A stretch of DNA of 64,000 nt from Propionibacteriaceae bacterium (GTDB lineage: Bacteria > Actinomycetota > Actinomycetes > Propionibacteriales > Propionibacteriaceae): contig WQZD01000001.1 in NCBI GenBank assembly GCA_009780915.1, forward strand, positions 1-64,000, read 5' to 3'. The position numbers were made by a program, and so were the translations under genes. Under the pieces are notes generated by a model, which saw only the letters and a program-made list of their open reading frames with translations, was not told the origin of the DNA and did no database searches. Numbering within the stretch: the stretch's first letter is position 1; each line of letters begins with the position of its first letter. Positions 8,343-18,720 of the stretch are shown here, one piece after another.

Positions 8343-9658
8343 CTGACACGTTGACCCCTGTCCTCACCCGTAACTGGGGGACCGACCGCTCGTGGACCTT
8401 GGACGCCTATCGCGCCCAGGGCGGGTACGAGGGTCTGAAGAAGGCCCTGACCATGGCGCCGGTCGACGTCATGAACGAGGTCAAAGCCGCAGGGCTCCGC
8501 GGCCGTGGAGGCGCGGGCTTCCCCACCGGCATGAAGTGGAGCTTCGTCCCCCAGGACAACCCGAACCCCAAGTACCTCGTGGTCAACGGCGACGAGTCGG
8601 AGCCGGGGACCTGCAAGGACATCCCCCTGATGATGGCCAGCCCCCACACGTTGGTGGAGGGCGCGATCATCTCGGCGTACGCCATCAACGCCCACACGGC
8701 CTTCATCTACATCCGTGGCGAAGTCGTCCATCCCATCCGCCGCGTCCAGGCCGCCGTCAAGGAGGCGTACGAGGCCGGGCTGCTCGGGACGAACATCCTC
8801 GGCACGGGGTACGACTTGGAGCTGATCGTCCACGCCGGCGCGGGCGCGTACATCTGCGGCGAGGAGACCGCCCTCCTGAACTCCCTCGAAGGGCTGCGCG
8901 GACAACCCAGGCTGCGTCCCCCCTTCCCCGCCGTCGCCGGGCTGTACGCCTCCCCGACGGTCATCAACAACGTCGAGTCCATCTCCACCGTCCCCTCGAT
9001 CCTGAGGTACGGCAAGGAGTGGTTCGCCTCGATGGGCACGGAGAAGTCCCAGGGGTTCACCATCTACTCCCTGTCGGGGCACGTGAAGAACCCCGGCCAG
9101 TACGAGGCGCCGCTGGGCACGACCATGCGCCAGTTGATCGAGTTGGCCGGCGGCATGCGCGACGGCCATGAGCTGAAGTTCTTCACGCCCGGCGGGTCCT
9201 CGACCCCGATCCTCACCGCCGAACACCTCGACGTCCCCCTGGACTACGAGGGCCTCGCCGCCGCGGGGACCATGCTCGGCACCAAGGCCATGCAGGTCTT
9301 CGACGAGACCGTGTCCGTGGTGCGCACCACCAAGCGGTGGCTGGAGTTCTACAAGCACGAGTCCTGCGGCAAATGCACCCCGTGCCGTGAGGGCACCTGG
9401 TGGCTCGTGCAACTGCTCGCCAAGCTGGAAGCCGGACAGGGCGAGGAAGGCGACGTGGACAAGCTGTTGTCCGTGGCCGACACGATCACCGGGAAGAGCT
9501 TCTGCACGCTGGTCGAGGGCGCCATCGCCTGTGTGACCAGCGCCGTGCGGCACTTCCGCCCCGAGTTCGAGGTCGGATGCCACACCCCCGCGTGGGACTA
9601 CCTCCCGTACTCCGCCAGCGCCCTCTTTCCTATCTCTGACAAGGAGGTTCACGCATGA
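8339..9658 (+). CDS. nuoF: NADH-quinone oxidoreductase subunit F (NADH/FMN binding)
   Basis: The 439-residue subunit oxidises NADH through FMN and carries the N3 [4Fe-4S] cluster. Visible are the nucleotide-binding RGRGGAGFPTGMKW (residues about 52-65), the FMN-site NGDESEPGTCKD, AYICGEETALLNSLEG, and the cluster ligands ESCGKCTPCREG with a further Cys at SFCTL. The frame is open 30 bases upstream, but ATG 8339 overlaps the nuoE stop (ATGA) and gives the usual length. Confidence 0.96.
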   Translation: MTDTLTPVLTRNWGTDRSWTLDAYRAQGGYEGLKKALTMAPVDVMNEVKAAGLRGRGGAGFPTGMKWSFVPQDNPNPKYLVVNGDESEPGTCKDIPLMMASPHTLVEGAIISAYAINAHTAFIYIRGEVVHPIRRVQAAVKEAYEAGLLGTNILGTGYDLELIVHAGAGAYICGEETALLNSLEGLRGQPRLRPPFPAVAGLYASPTVINNVESISTVPSILRYGKEWFASMGTEKSQGFTIYSLSGHVKNPGQYEAPLGTTMRQLIELAGGMRDGHELKFFTPGGSSTPILTAEHLDVPLDYEGLAAAGTMLGTKAMQVFDETVSVVRTTKRWLEFYKHESCGKCTPCREGTWWLVQLLAKLEAGQGEEGDVDKLLSVADTITGKSFCTLVEGAIACVTSAVRHFRPEFEVGCHTPAWDYLPYSASALFPISDKEVHA

Positions 9659-12048
9659 GCGAACCCGTACCCATGGCTGAGATGATCCAGGTCACCATCG
9701 ATGGCGTCGAGGTCACCGTGCCCAAGGGCACGCTGGCCATCCGGGCCGCCGAGGCGGCGGGGATCGTCATTCCGAGGTTCTGCGACCACCCGCTGCTGGA
9801 CCCCGCCGGCGCCTGCCGCCAATGCATGGTGGAGATCGTCGATATGGGCAATGGTCGCGGGTTCCCCAAGCCGCAGCCCTCGTGCGCCACCGAGGCGGCC
9901 CAGGGCATGGTGCTGAAATCCCAGGCCACCTCCGAGCAGGCCGCCAAGGCGCAGGCCGACATCCTGGAGCTCCTCCTCATCAACCACCCCCTCGACTGCC
10001 CGGTCTGCGACAAGGGCGGGGAATGCCCCCTCCAGAACCAGGCGCTGGCACAGGGACGCGGCGAGACCCGGTTCGACGGGGTCAAGAGGGAGTACCCGAA
10101 GCCCATCGCCCTGTCCGACCTCGTGCTGTTGGACCGTGAGCGCTGCGTGATGTGCACCCGCTGCACCCGCTTCGCCGACCAGATCGCGGGCGACCCGATG
10201 ATCTCGCTCGTCGAGCGCGGCGCCAAGCAGCAGATCGGCATCTACCCCGAGCAGCCCTACGACTCGTACTTCTCGGGCAACGTCGTCCAGATCTGCCCGG
10301 TCGGCGCCCTGACCTCGGCGGACTACCGCTTCTCGGCCCGTCCCTTCGACCTGGTCTCCACCGTCACCACGTGCGAGAACTGCGCCTCGGGGTGCCAGAT
10401 GCGCGTGGACGCCCGCCACTACGAGGTGAGGCGTCGGTACGCCGGCGAGGACATGGATGTCAACGAGGAGTGGACCTGCGACCGTGGCCGCTTCGGATTC
10501 GTCTCCGCTCGCGGCGACGACCGTGTCACGCGCCCCATGGTCCGCAAGGACGGCGAGCTCGTCCCTGTCTCCTGGCCGGAGGCCCTCGACGCGGCCGTCC
10601 ATGGACTGGAAGCAGCCGCGGGAAGCGTGGGCGTCCTCACCGGAGGCCGTCTCACGTGGGAGACGGCGTACGCCTACTCCGTCTTCGCCCGCACAGTGGC
10701 GAAGACCAACTCCATCGACTTCAGAGCCCGATCCGCCAGCGAAGAGGAAGCCCGCTTCCTCGGCGCGAACGTCGCCGGGAAGACCCTGGAGGAGTCCGTG
10801 ACCTATGCCGACCTGGAGCAGGCCGGCAAGGTCGTCTTGGTGTTCTTCGAGCCCGAGGACGAGTCTCCGGCGATCTTCCTGCGTCTGCGCAAGGCCAATC
10901 GGAAGAAGGGCCTGGCCATCCAGACCGTGTCGACCTTCCTGTCCCGGGGGTCGGCGAAGCTCAACGCCACCTTGGTCCCCGCCCGTCCGAACGACATCCC
11001 GCAGAGGCTGGCGGAGCTCGACATCGACTCCGACACGATCATCCTCGTCGGCGAGCGCGCCACGAGGATCCCGGGGACGCTGACCGTGCTCATGGACAAG
11101 GTGCGTGCCACCGGGGCCCGCATGGCGTGGGTCCCGCGTCGCGCCGGTGAGATCGCCGCGATCGAAGCCGGATGCCTGCCGGGCCTCCTGCCGGGCGGGC
11201 GTCCTGTCACCGACGCGAGGGCCGTGGCCCAGATGGCCGACCTGTGGGGCGGCGACATCCCCACCGCCCCAGGCTTGGACGCGGTGAGCCAGCTCGCCGC
11301 CGCCGCCCAGGGAGATCTGGCGGCCCTGATCGTCTCCGGCGTCGAAGTGTCAGACTTCGACGATCCCGACCAGGCCGAAGCCGGTGTCGAGCGGGCCTTC
11401 GTCGTCTCCCTGGAGTCGCGTCTTTCGGACGTGGCGCGTCGCGCCGACGTCGTCCTTCCCGTGGACGTCCTAGAGCAGACGGAAGGCACCTTCCTCGACT
11501 GGGAGCATCGTCCGCGCCCGGTCAACCAGGTCGTGACCAACCCGCGTTCGCCGATGACGGAGATCCGCGTCCTGGCCGCCCTCGCCGAGGCGATGGGCGT
11601 CGACTTGGGCTTCCGTACCCCGGCGGGCGCACGGGAATCCATGGCCGACATCCCGGCCTGGGACGGGCCCAGGACCGAAGAGTTGGCTGTCCGCCCCGAG
11701 GAGGTCGACGCGAAAGGCGTGGTCGTCTCGACATGGCGAGAGCTCATCGACGACGCGCGGTGCCTCGACGGCGCCGACTCCCTGCTGGGCACGGCACGTC
11801 CGGAGGTCGCCAGGATCTCGCCGCAGACCCTGCGCACCGAGGGGCTGGCCACCAGCTCGTATGTTCGTCTGACCGGTCCGAAGGGATCGGTGACCCTCCC
11901 GCTGCTCGTCGACCCCACGATGGTCGACCAAGTCGTCTGGGCCCCCTTCAAGGGCCGGGACATGGCGCTTGCCTCGATCGGCGTCGGCGTGGGCGTGCCG
12001 GTCACCTTGGCAGCCGCGCCCGACCCCAAGAAAGAAGGTGAAGAATGA
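9655..12048 (+). CDS. nuoG: NADH-quinone oxidoreductase subunit G
   Basis: The 797-residue iron-sulfur subunit begins with a plant-type ferredoxin domain ([2Fe-2S]; [15 protein letters not shown]) and the [18 protein letters not shown] segment containing His/Cys ligands. Then come [4Fe-4S] motifs [10 protein letters not shown]...CPVGAL and CENCASGC of the molybdopterin-type N-terminus, followed by a molybdopterin-oxidoreductase-like domain that binds no cofactor in complex I. The length is typical for actinobacteria. ATGA overlaps are seen at both ends. Confidence 0.95.
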   Translation: MSEPVPMAEMIQVTIDGVEVTVPKGTLAIRAAEAAGIVIPRFCDHPLLDPAGACRQCMVEIVDMGNGRGFPKPQPSCATEAAQGMVLKSQATSEQAAKAQADILELLLINHPLDCPVCDKGGECPLQNQALAQGRGETRFDGVKREYPKPIALSDLVLLDRERCVMCTRCTRFADQIAGDPMISLVERGAKQQIGIYPEQPYDSYFSGNVVQICPVGALTSADYRFSARPFDLVSTVTTCENCASGCQMRVDARHYEVRRRYAGEDMDVNEEWTCDRGRFGFVSARGDDRVTRPMVRKDGELVPVSWPEALDAAVHGLEAAAGSVGVLTGGRLTWETAYAYSVFARTVAKTNSIDFRARSASEEEARFLGANVAGKTLEESVTYADLEQAGKVVLVFFEPEDESPAIFLRLRKANRKKGLAIQTVSTFLSRGSAKLNATLVPARPNDIPQRLAELDIDSDTIILVGERATRIPGTLTVLMDKVRATGARMAWVPRRAGEIAAIEAGCLPGLLPGGRPVTDARAVAQMADLWGGDIPTAPGLDAVSQLAAAAQGDLAALIVSGVEVSDFDDPDQAEAGVERAFVVSLESRLSDVARRADVVLPVDVLEQTEGTFLDWEHRPRPVNQVVTNPRSPMTEIRVLAALAEAMGVDLGFRTPAGARESMADIPAWDGPRTEELAVRPEEVDAKGVVVSTWRELIDDARCLDGADSLLGTARPEVARISPQTLRTEGLATSSYVRLTGPKGSVTLPLLVDPTMVDQVVWAPFKGRDMALASIGVGVGVPVTLAAAPDPKKEGEE

Positions 12049-13424
12049 GTCTTCTTGACACGGTGGTATTCGGCGCCGATCCTTGGTGGATCGTCCTGAT
12101 CAAGATCGTGGTCCTCGTCGTCTTCCTCCTCGCGTACACCATCTTCAACGTCTGGTTCGAACGCCGGGTGGTCGGGAAGATGCAGCACCGCCTCGGTCCC
12201 ATCATGAACGGCCCCCTCGGCCTGGGACAGGCGCTCGCCGACGGCACGAAGGCCCTTCTCAAAGAGGACTTCCGCCCGACGGGCGCCGACAAGGTGATCT
12301 TCTCCCTCGCGCCGCTCGTGACGGGCGCGGCGGCCTTCACCGCCTGGTCGGTCATCCCCATCGGCGGGCAGGTGACCATGTTCGGCGTCACCACCAACCT
12401 TCAGTTGACCGACCTGCCGATGGGCGTGCTGTTCATCCTGTCCGTCGCGGCGGTCGGCATCTACGGCATCGTCCTGGCCGGGTGGGCCTCCACCTCGGAG
12501 TACTCCCTGTTGGGCTCGATCCGTTCCACAGCGCAGATGATCTCCTACGAGATCGCCATGGGCTTGTCGCTGGTCGCGGTGTTCATGTACGCGGGGTCCA
12601 TGTCGACCTCCGACATCGTCGGCGCCCAGATGTCCACCTGGGGAGTCCTGCCGCAGCTGCAGTTCCCGAGCTGGTACGGGATCCTCCTGCTGCCCAGCTT
12701 CGTGATCTACGTCATCTCCATGGTGGCCGAGACGAACCGCGCGCCCTTCGACCTCGTCGAATGCGAGCAGGAGATCGTCTCCGGGTACATCACCGACTAC
12801 TCGGGTTTCCGGTACGCGATCTACTTCCTGGCCGAGTACATCAACATGGCCACCGTGTCCGCCGTGGCGACCACCCTCTTCCTGGGCGGCTACCATGCCC
12901 CGTGGCCGATCACGCCGTGGCTCACGAACCACGCGGGCTTGGCCTGGCTCGACGGCGGATGGATGGGCATCGTCTGGTTCCTGATCAAGGTCCAGTTGTT
13001 CATCTTCTTCTTCGTGTGGCTGAGAGGGACTCTGCCCAGGCTCAGGTACGACCAGTTCATGCACCTGGGCTGGAAGGTGCTGATCCCGGTCAACCTGGTG
13101 TGGATCGTGCTCGTGGCCGTGGCCCGCGTCGGGTCGACGCAGAACTGGTTCTCGTCCACGACCTTGCTGATCATCGCGGCCGTCGTCGTGGTCATCCTGC
13201 TCGTCATGGTCCTGTGGCCGTCGAAGGGCGGCCAGACCGACTCGGGCGACATCCGCTCCGAGGTGTCCCGCGTCCCCTCGGTCGCCCCAGGGGTCTTCGA
13301 TCCGTTCGCCGGGGGATATCCCGTCCCGCCGATGTCCGGCCAGATCCTGCCTGAGTACGCCGACGTCCTCGTCGGGCCCGGCGGCGAAGTGCTGAACGAC
13401 AACGACCAGACAAAGGAGGCCTAG
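12045..13424 (+). CDS. nuoH: NADH-quinone oxidoreductase subunit H
   Basis: The 459-residue membrane subunit at the junction of the two arms lines the quinone channel. It has about eight to nine transmembrane helices and the landmarks [15 protein letters not shown] and [21 protein letters not shown]. The last ~60 residues after the final helix (from about residue 400) are hydrophilic and Pro/Gly/Asp-rich ([20 protein letters not shown]), an extension seen in some actinobacteria but not needed for the fold. Confidence 0.95.
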   Translation: MSLLDTVVFGADPWWIVLIKIVVLVVFLLAYTIFNVWFERRVVGKMQHRLGPIMNGPLGLGQALADGTKALLKEDFRPTGADKVIFSLAPLVTGAAAFTAWSVIPIGGQVTMFGVTTNLQLTDLPMGVLFILSVAAVGIYGIVLAGWASTSEYSLLGSIRSTAQMISYEIAMGLSLVAVFMYAGSMSTSDIVGAQMSTWGVLPQLQFPSWYGILLLPSFVIYVISMVAETNRAPFDLVECEQEIVSGYITDYSGFRYAIYFLAEYINMATVSAVATTLFLGGYHAPWPITPWLTNHAGLAWLDGGWMGIVWFLIKVQLFIFFFVWLRGTLPRLRYDQFMHLGWKVLIPVNLVWIVLVAVARVGSTQNWFSSTTLLIIAAVVVVILLVMVLWPSKGGQTDSGDIRSEVSRVPSVAPGVFDPFAGGYPVPPMSGQILPEYADVLVGPGGEVLNDNDQTKEA

Positions 13425-13425
13425 T

Positions 13426-13992
13426 ATGGGATTGCTAGACGGCTGGAAGGGATTCGGGATCACCTTCGCCACCATGTTCCGCAAGCCCTTCACGCAGGGG
13501 TACCCCGAGAAGGGCAAGGAGAAGGTCACAGAGGCCCGCTACCATGGCCGCCACCAGCTCAACCGCTGGCCGGACGGCTTGGAGAAATGCGTCGGCTGCG
13601 AACTGTGCGCCTGGGCCTGCCCCGCGGACGCCATCTACGTCGAAGCCGGGCCGAACACCGATGAGGAGCGCTTCTCCCCGGGTGAGAGGTACGGCAAGGT
13701 CTACCAGATCAACTACCTGCGCTGCATCTTCTGCGGGATGTGCATCGAGGCGTGCCCGACCAGGGCGCTGACGATGACCAACGAGTTCAAGTTGGCCGAT
13801 CGCTCCCGGGCGAGCCTCATCTACACCAAAGAAGAACTCCTGGCCCCTCTGCTGGAGGGCATGGAGGCGCCGCCGCATCCTCGCCGACTGGGGGATGACG
13901 AGCGGGACTACTTCCTCGGGCTCCCCGACGCGGGCGCCGACAACCGTGTGCCGACACCCGTCGTGTCGGGGCAGAAGGGGGATCACGAATGA
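13426..13992 (+). CDS. nuoI: NADH-quinone oxidoreductase subunit I (two 4Fe-4S)
   Basis: The 188-residue ferredoxin-like subunit has two [4Fe-4S] motifs: [15 protein letters not shown] (about residues 47-61) and [15 protein letters not shown] (about 101-115). These are N6a/N6b, the last steps of the wire before N2. The start has a strong GGAGG (13414-13418), one of the few nuo genes with its own strong Shine-Dalgarno rather than a start overlapping the previous stop. The C-terminal ~50 residues are variable. Confidence 0.95.
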   Translation: MGLLDGWKGFGITFATMFRKPFTQGYPEKGKEKVTEARYHGRHQLNRWPDGLEKCVGCELCAWACPADAIYVEAGPNTDEERFSPGERYGKVYQINYLRCIFCGMCIEACPTRALTMTNEFKLADRSRASLIYTKEELLAPLLEGMEAPPHPRRLGDDERDYFLGLPDAGADNRVPTPVVSGQKGDHE

Positions 13993-14990
13993 TGCTGATA
14001 CCCATGGTCACGGGCGTGGAGGTCACCTTCTGGATCTGCGCCGTGCTCGCGATTCTCGGCGCGGTCGGATTGGTGACCTTCCGTAAACCCGTCTACTCGG
14101 CCCTGTGCCTGGCGCTGGTCATGATCAGCCTGGCCGTGATCTACGCCAGCTTGGGGGCGCCGTTCCTCTTCGCCGTGCAGATCATCGTGTACACAGGCGC
14201 CATCTTGATGCTGTTCTTGTTCGTCATCATGCTGGTCGGCGTGGCGTCTGAGGACTCCGTCACGGAGACTCTGAAAGGCCACCGCGTCGCGGTCGCCATC
14301 GCCGGACTGGGCGTGTTGGTCCTGCTGGTCTTGGCCGTGGCCCAAGGCGTCCACGGAACCCCCGTGGGCGTCGACTCCGCCAACACCAGCGCCGGAGGAA
14401 ACGTCCAAGGTCTGGCCGATCTGATCTTCTCCCGGTACGTGATCGCCTTCGAATCGACCGCGGCCCTGCTCATCACCGCGGCTGTGGCCGCCATGGTGCT
14501 CGCCCATCCGGAGCTGATCAAGAAGAAGGCGGGTCAGACCCAGATGGCAGCCGCCAGGCTCCAGGCGTACGCACGCGACGGCGTGGACCCCGGACCTCGC
14601 CCGAGCTCCGGCATCTTCGCCCGTCACAACTCCATCGCCACTCCGGCCCTGTTGCCCGACGGCACCATCGCCCAAGAGTCGGTGTCCAAGGTCCTGGCGG
14701 ACCGTGTGGGGCTACGCTCGGTCGACGAGCTGTGGGGCCCGCACGACGAGGTCCTGGCGGCGATCGAGACGGCCGGGGAAGAGCCCCTGGACGTCGAGGA
14801 TCTGGACTGGGACGACGACGAGACCGCTCCTGGTGAGCTCGAACCCGCGGACGACCACGTGGTCGACGAGACCGCCGACGAGCCCGCTCCTGGCGAGCCC
14901 GACACAACGGACGACCAGAACGAATCCGAAGAATCCCATGCCGATGCAGTCGCTGAGACCCCGGCGGACGAGGAGAAGCGCAATGACTAG
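13989..14990 (+). CDS. nuoJ: NADH-quinone oxidoreductase subunit J with acidic tail
   Basis: The 333-residue product has five transmembrane helices in the first ~185 residues, with the conserved [20 protein letters not shown] and [20 protein letters not shown] stretches around the pi-bulge helix. The remaining ~150 residues are soluble, ending in ~65 strongly acidic residues ([19 protein letters not shown] and so on). Most NuoJ proteins stop at 160-220 residues. The tail would face the cytoplasm or periplasm after an odd helix count. The ATG doublet at 13989/13992 leaves the exact start open. The stop overlaps nuoK. Confidence 0.93.
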   Translation: MMLIPMVTGVEVTFWICAVLAILGAVGLVTFRKPVYSALCLALVMISLAVIYASLGAPFLFAVQIIVYTGAILMLFLFVIMLVGVASEDSVTETLKGHRVAVAIAGLGVLVLLVLAVAQGVHGTPVGVDSANTSAGGNVQGLADLIFSRYVIAFESTAALLITAAVAAMVLAHPELIKKKAGQTQMAAARLQAYARDGVDPGPRPSSGIFARHNSIATPALLPDGTIAQESVSKVLADRVGLRSVDELWGPHDEVLAAIETAGEEPLDVEDLDWDDDETAPGELEPADDHVVDETADEPAPGEPDTTDDQNESEESHADAVAETPADEEKRND

Positions 14991-15279
14991 TTTGTACGCC
15001 ATCCTCGCGGTGATCCTGTTCACGATCGGCCTGGTCGGCTTCCTAGTACGCCGCAACGCCTTGGTCATCTTCATGTGCGTGGAGTTGATGCTGAACGCGG
15101 CCAACCTGCTGTTCGTGGCCTTCAGCTCCCACTGGGGGATCCTGGACGGACAGGTCGCGGCTTTCTTCGTGATGGTCGTCGCCGCCGCCGAAGTCGTGAT
15201 CGGGTTGTCCATCATCGTCATGATCTCCCGCTCCCGCCGTTCGACCTCGGTCGACAATGAGATTGTGCTGAAGGGCTGA
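14983..15279 (+). CDS. nuoK: NADH-quinone oxidoreductase subunit K
   Basis: The 98-residue product is a three-helix membrane subunit with the expected glutamates in [13 protein letters not shown] and [15 protein letters not shown]. The reading frame is open far upstream (to 14704), but the start at 14983, overlapping the nuoJ stop TAG by its frame, gives the family length of about 100 residues. Confidence 0.95.
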   Translation: MTSLYAILAVILFTIGLVGFLVRRNALVIFMCVELMLNAANLLFVAFSSHWGILDGQVAAFFVMVVAAAEVVIGLSIIVMISRSRRSTSVDNEIVLKG

Positions 15280-15284
15280 TAGAC

Positions 15285-17189
15285 ATGCTAGAGACACTCA
15301 CACCCGTCGCGGCACAAGGCCTGTTCCAGTACGCCTGGCTCATGGTCGCCATCCCCGCGGCCGTGGCGGCCCTGCTGCTCATCCTCGGCAAGGTCACCAA
15401 CTCCTTCGGGCACTGGCTGGCCACCCTGGCGCCCATCGCGTCCTGCGTGTTCGCCGTCATCTACTTCGTGGACCTGCTGTCCATGTCGCCGGATTCACGC
15501 GCGGTCAGCCTGCACCTGTACACCTGGATCGCGTCGGGCGCCTGGCAGATCGGCGTCGGGATCCTGCTCGACCCCCTGTCGATCCTCTTCGCCCTGTTGA
15601 TCACCGGCGTCGGGTCGATCATCCACATCTACTCCATCGGGTACATGGCCCATGATCCGAACAGGCGTCGCTTCTTCGCGTACCTGAACCTGTTCATCGC
15701 CGCCATGCTCATCCTGGTGCTCGCCGACAACTACCTGGTGCTCTTCATTGGATGGGAGGGTGTCGGCCTGGCGTCGTACCTGCTCATCGCTTTCTGGCAG
15801 GAGCGCCCGAGCGCCGCCGCCGCCGGGAAGAAGGCCTTCGTCATGAACCGCGTGGGCGACCTGGGTCTGCTCCTCGCGGCGTTCACCATGCTGGCCATGT
15901 TCTCGTCGACCAGCTTCTCGGCCGTCGACGCCGGCGCCTCGAAGCTCTCCCTCGGATGGGCGACCTTCATCGGCTTCATGCTGCTGCTGGCCGCCTGCGG
16001 CAAGTCCGCCCAAGTGCCCCTGCAAGCCTGGCTCCTGGACGCCATGGAAGGCCCCACCCCGGTGTCGGCCCTCATCCATGCGGCCACCATGGTGACAGCC
16101 GGGGTCTACCTGGTCGTACGATCCTCCGCCATCTTCGAGCAGACCCCCGCCGCGCAACTGGCTGTGGCCATCGTCGGCACGGTCACCCTCCTCGTCGGCG
16201 CCTGGATCGGCTGCTCCAAGGACGACATCAAGAAGGTCCTCGCCGGATCGACCATGTCCCAGATCGGGTACATGATGCTGGCTGCTGGGATCGGCCCTGC
16301 CGGGTACGCCTTCGCGATCTTCCACCTGCTGACCCACGGCTTCTTCAAGGCCAACATGTTCCTCGGGGCCGGGTCGGTCATGCACGGGACGAACGATGAT
16401 GTGAACATGCGCCACTACGGCGCCCTGGCGAAGGCCATGCCGGTCACCTTCGTGACCTTCGGCATCGGCTACCTGGCCATCATCGGCTTCCCCTTCTTCT
16501 CCGGGTTCTATTCCAAGGACCACATCATCGAAGCGGCGTTCCACGCGCAGCCCGCCCTGGGCATCCTCGCCCTCATCGGCGCCGGCGTGACCGCCTTCTA
16601 CATGACGCGGCTCATGATCATGACGTACTTCGGCGCCAAGAGGTGGGAGCCCAAAGTCCATCCGCACGAATCGCCGGCCGTCATGTGGATCCCGTTGGTC
16701 CTGCTAGCCATCGGCTCCATCGCCGGCGGCATGGTCCTCAACGGCTGGATCGGCTCGTGGCTGTCGGTCGTGGGCGCTGACGCTGGTGAGCACGCGACCT
16801 GGATGCCCGAGTTCACCTGGCTCGGTGTCGTCACTCTCGTGGTGGTGGCCCTCGGCGTGGTGATCAGTTGGCTCGTCTTCCGCAAGGACGTGCCGAAGGA
16901 GGCGCCCGCCCAGGTGACCGTGATCACCACGATCGGACGCAACGACCTGTACGGCGACGCTTTCAACGACACTGTCATCGTCCGTCCCGCCGCCTTCCTC
17001 TCCCGGGCCGCCACGGCCATCGACGACGTGGGCATCGACCCCGCGTACGAGGGGGGCGGATGGCTGGTCTCCAAGCTCGGCGACAAGGTGCGCCACATCC
17101 AGAACGGGTACGTGCGCACCTACGGCGTGACGATGGCCCTCGGGGTCGTGTTGGTCGGCCTTGCACTACTGATCAGTCGACTGGTCTAG
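15285..17189 (+). CDS. nuoL: NADH-quinone oxidoreductase subunit L (antiporter-like)
   Basis: The 634-residue proton-pumping subunit is related to Mrp antiporters. Landmarks are FIGWEGVGLASYLLIAFW (the glutamate of TM5), KSAQVPLQAWLLDAMEGPTPVSALIHAATMV (split into its LPDAM-type lysine helix) and KKVLAGSTMSQIGYM. About 16 helices include the C-terminal lateral helix region. It starts five bases after nuoK. Confidence 0.95.
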   Translation: MLETLTPVAAQGLFQYAWLMVAIPAAVAALLLILGKVTNSFGHWLATLAPIASCVFAVIYFVDLLSMSPDSRAVSLHLYTWIASGAWQIGVGILLDPLSILFALLITGVGSIIHIYSIGYMAHDPNRRRFFAYLNLFIAAMLILVLADNYLVLFIGWEGVGLASYLLIAFWQERPSAAAAGKKAFVMNRVGDLGLLLAAFTMLAMFSSTSFSAVDAGASKLSLGWATFIGFMLLLAACGKSAQVPLQAWLLDAMEGPTPVSALIHAATMVTAGVYLVVRSSAIFEQTPAAQLAVAIVGTVTLLVGAWIGCSKDDIKKVLAGSTMSQIGYMMLAAGIGPAGYAFAIFHLLTHGFFKANMFLGAGSVMHGTNDDVNMRHYGALAKAMPVTFVTFGIGYLAIIGFPFFSGFYSKDHIIEAAFHAQPALGILALIGAGVTAFYMTRLMIMTYFGAKRWEPKVHPHESPAVMWIPLVLLAIGSIAGGMVLNGWIGSWLSVVGADAGEHATWMPEFTWLGVVTLVVVALGVVISWLVFRKDVPKEAPAQVTVITTIGRNDLYGDAFNDTVIVRPAAFLSRAATAIDDVGIDPAYEGGGWLVSKLGDKVRHIQNGYVRTYGVTMALGVVLVGLALLISRLV

Positions 17190-17202
17190 AGGGAGTACGA
17201 GT

Positions 17203-18720
17203 ATGGCATTTCCATTTCTGACTGTTCTAGGGTTGCTTCCCCTGGTCCTGGCGATCCTGGTGTGGCTGTCTAAGCCGACCGCCGGGCGCGTCGTCGGCCT
17301 CGTCGGCGCCCTGGTCACACTCGTCTACACCGGTGGCGTGATCGCGTACACCAAGGTGACCTCGACCCCGGTGACCGAGTCCCTCGACTGGCTGCCCATC
17401 ATCGGCGCCAAGTACTCCATGGATCTGGACGGCATGGGCCTGCTCATGGTCGCCATGACGGTCTTCCTCGTCCCGGCGGTCCTCATCGCCGAATGGAAGA
17501 CGGGTATCGGCGAGACGGGGCGGTTCTCGTCCAAGTCGTTCGTGGCCCTCGTGCTCCTCGTGGAGTCCTTCTCGCTGTTCTCCTTCATGAGCTTCGACCT
17601 GCTGGTGTTCTACATCTTCTTCGAAGCCACGTTGATCCCGATGTACTTCCTGATCGGCGGATGGTCGGGGGCGAAGCGGGGCAAAGCCGCCGCGAAGTTC
17701 CTGCTGTTCGGCCTCGCCGGCGGTCTCATCATGCTCTTCGGCGTGATCGGCACCGCGGTGGTGTCCTCCAGCCAGGGCACGGTCTCGCTCAACTTCCTGG
17801 ACCTGGCCACCACCTCCTTCCAGGACTCGGTGGCAGTGAAGGTCATCTTCTTGTGCTTCTTCATCGCCTTCGCGTTGAAGGCGCCCATGGTGCCCGGCCA
17901 CATCTGGCTGCCCGACGCCGCTGAGGAGACCACTCCTGGCGCGGCGGCCCTCATGGTGGGCGTCCTGGACAAGCTGGGGACGTTCGGGATGATCCGCATC
18001 TGCATCGGCGTCTTCCCCGTCCAGTCCCAGTGGGCGACCCCGGTCATCATGATCCTGGCTGTTATCTCCATCCTGTACGGCGCCTTCGCGGCCCTCGGGT
18101 CGAAGAACCTGATGCGCCTGATCGCGTACACGTCCATCTCCCACTTCGGGTTCATGGTCATGGGCATCTTCGCCCTCACGAGCCAGTCCCTGTCGGGGTC
18201 GATCTTCTACATGGTCAACCACGCCCTGTCGACCGGTGCGCTGTACTTGGTGATCGGGTACATGATCCACCGGCGCGGCTCGGCCCGCGTCGACGACTTC
18301 GGAGGGGTGGTGAACGTCGCGCCGCTGGCGGCCGGGTTCACCCTCGTCGCCGGTCTGGCCTCCTGCGCCCTGCCCGGCACGTCCAGCTTCGTCTCGGAGT
18401 TCATGGCCATCGCCGGAACGTGGACGCGCCACCCGGTGATCGCCGGTGTGGCGGTGTTGGGCACGGTCCTCGCGGCCGTGTACATCTTGTGGACTTACCA
18501 GCGGATGATGACCGGGCCGGTCACCGAAGCGACCAGGGACCGCATCACCACCGACCTCAGCTGGAGGGAGCGCTGGGCCCTGATCCCCTTGGTCGCGGCG
18601 TTCCTGGTCTTGGGGTTCTGGCCTCATCCGGCCCTGCAAGAGGCTGCCCCCACAGCCGACTACTACATGGTCACCGCCGCCGCCCATGATCCGGTGGCAG
18701 TAATCGAGGAGGGTCGATGA
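17203..18720 (+). CDS. nuoM: NADH-quinone oxidoreductase subunit M (antiporter-like)
   Basis: The 505-residue product is a second antiporter-like proton channel of complex I with about 14 helices. It has FYIFFEATLIPMYFLIGGW (TM5 glutamate), FALKAPMVPGHIWLPDAAEE and LIAYTSISHFGFMVMGI. Shine-Dalgarno AGAGGGAG lies at 17188-17195. The stop overlaps nuoN by ATGA. Confidence 0.95.
   Translation: MAFPFLTVLGLLPLVLAILVWLSKPTAGRVVGLVGALVTLVYTGGVIAYTKVTSTPVTESLDWLPIIGAKYSMDLDGMGLLMVAMTVFLVPAVLIAEWKTGIGETGRFSSKSFVALVLLVESFSLFSFMSFDLLVFYIFFEATLIPMYFLIGGWSGAKRGKAAAKFLLFGLAGGLIMLFGVIGTAVVSSSQGTVSLNFLDLATTSFQDSVAVKVIFLCFFIAFALKAPMVPGHIWLPDAAEETTPGAAALMVGVLDKLGTFGMIRICIGVFPVQSQWATPVIMILAVISILYGAFAALGSKNLMRLIAYTSISHFGFMVMGIFALTSQSLSGSIFYMVNHALSTGALYLVIGYMIHRRGSARVDDFGGVVNVAPLAAGFTLVAGLASCALPGTSSFVSEFMAIAGTWTRHPVIAGVAVLGTVLAAVYILWTYQRMMTGPVTEATRDRITTDLSWRERWALIPLVAAFLVLGFWPHPALQEAAPTADYYMVTAAAHDPVAVIEEGR

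Noticed and set aside
10803-13529. 908-residue open frame on the minus strand across nuoG/nuoH
   Set aside because: It is the antisense of GC-rich codons of real nuo genes; its translation is low-complexity His/Asp/Arg/Ser with no family resemblance, and the plus-strand genes are unambiguous.
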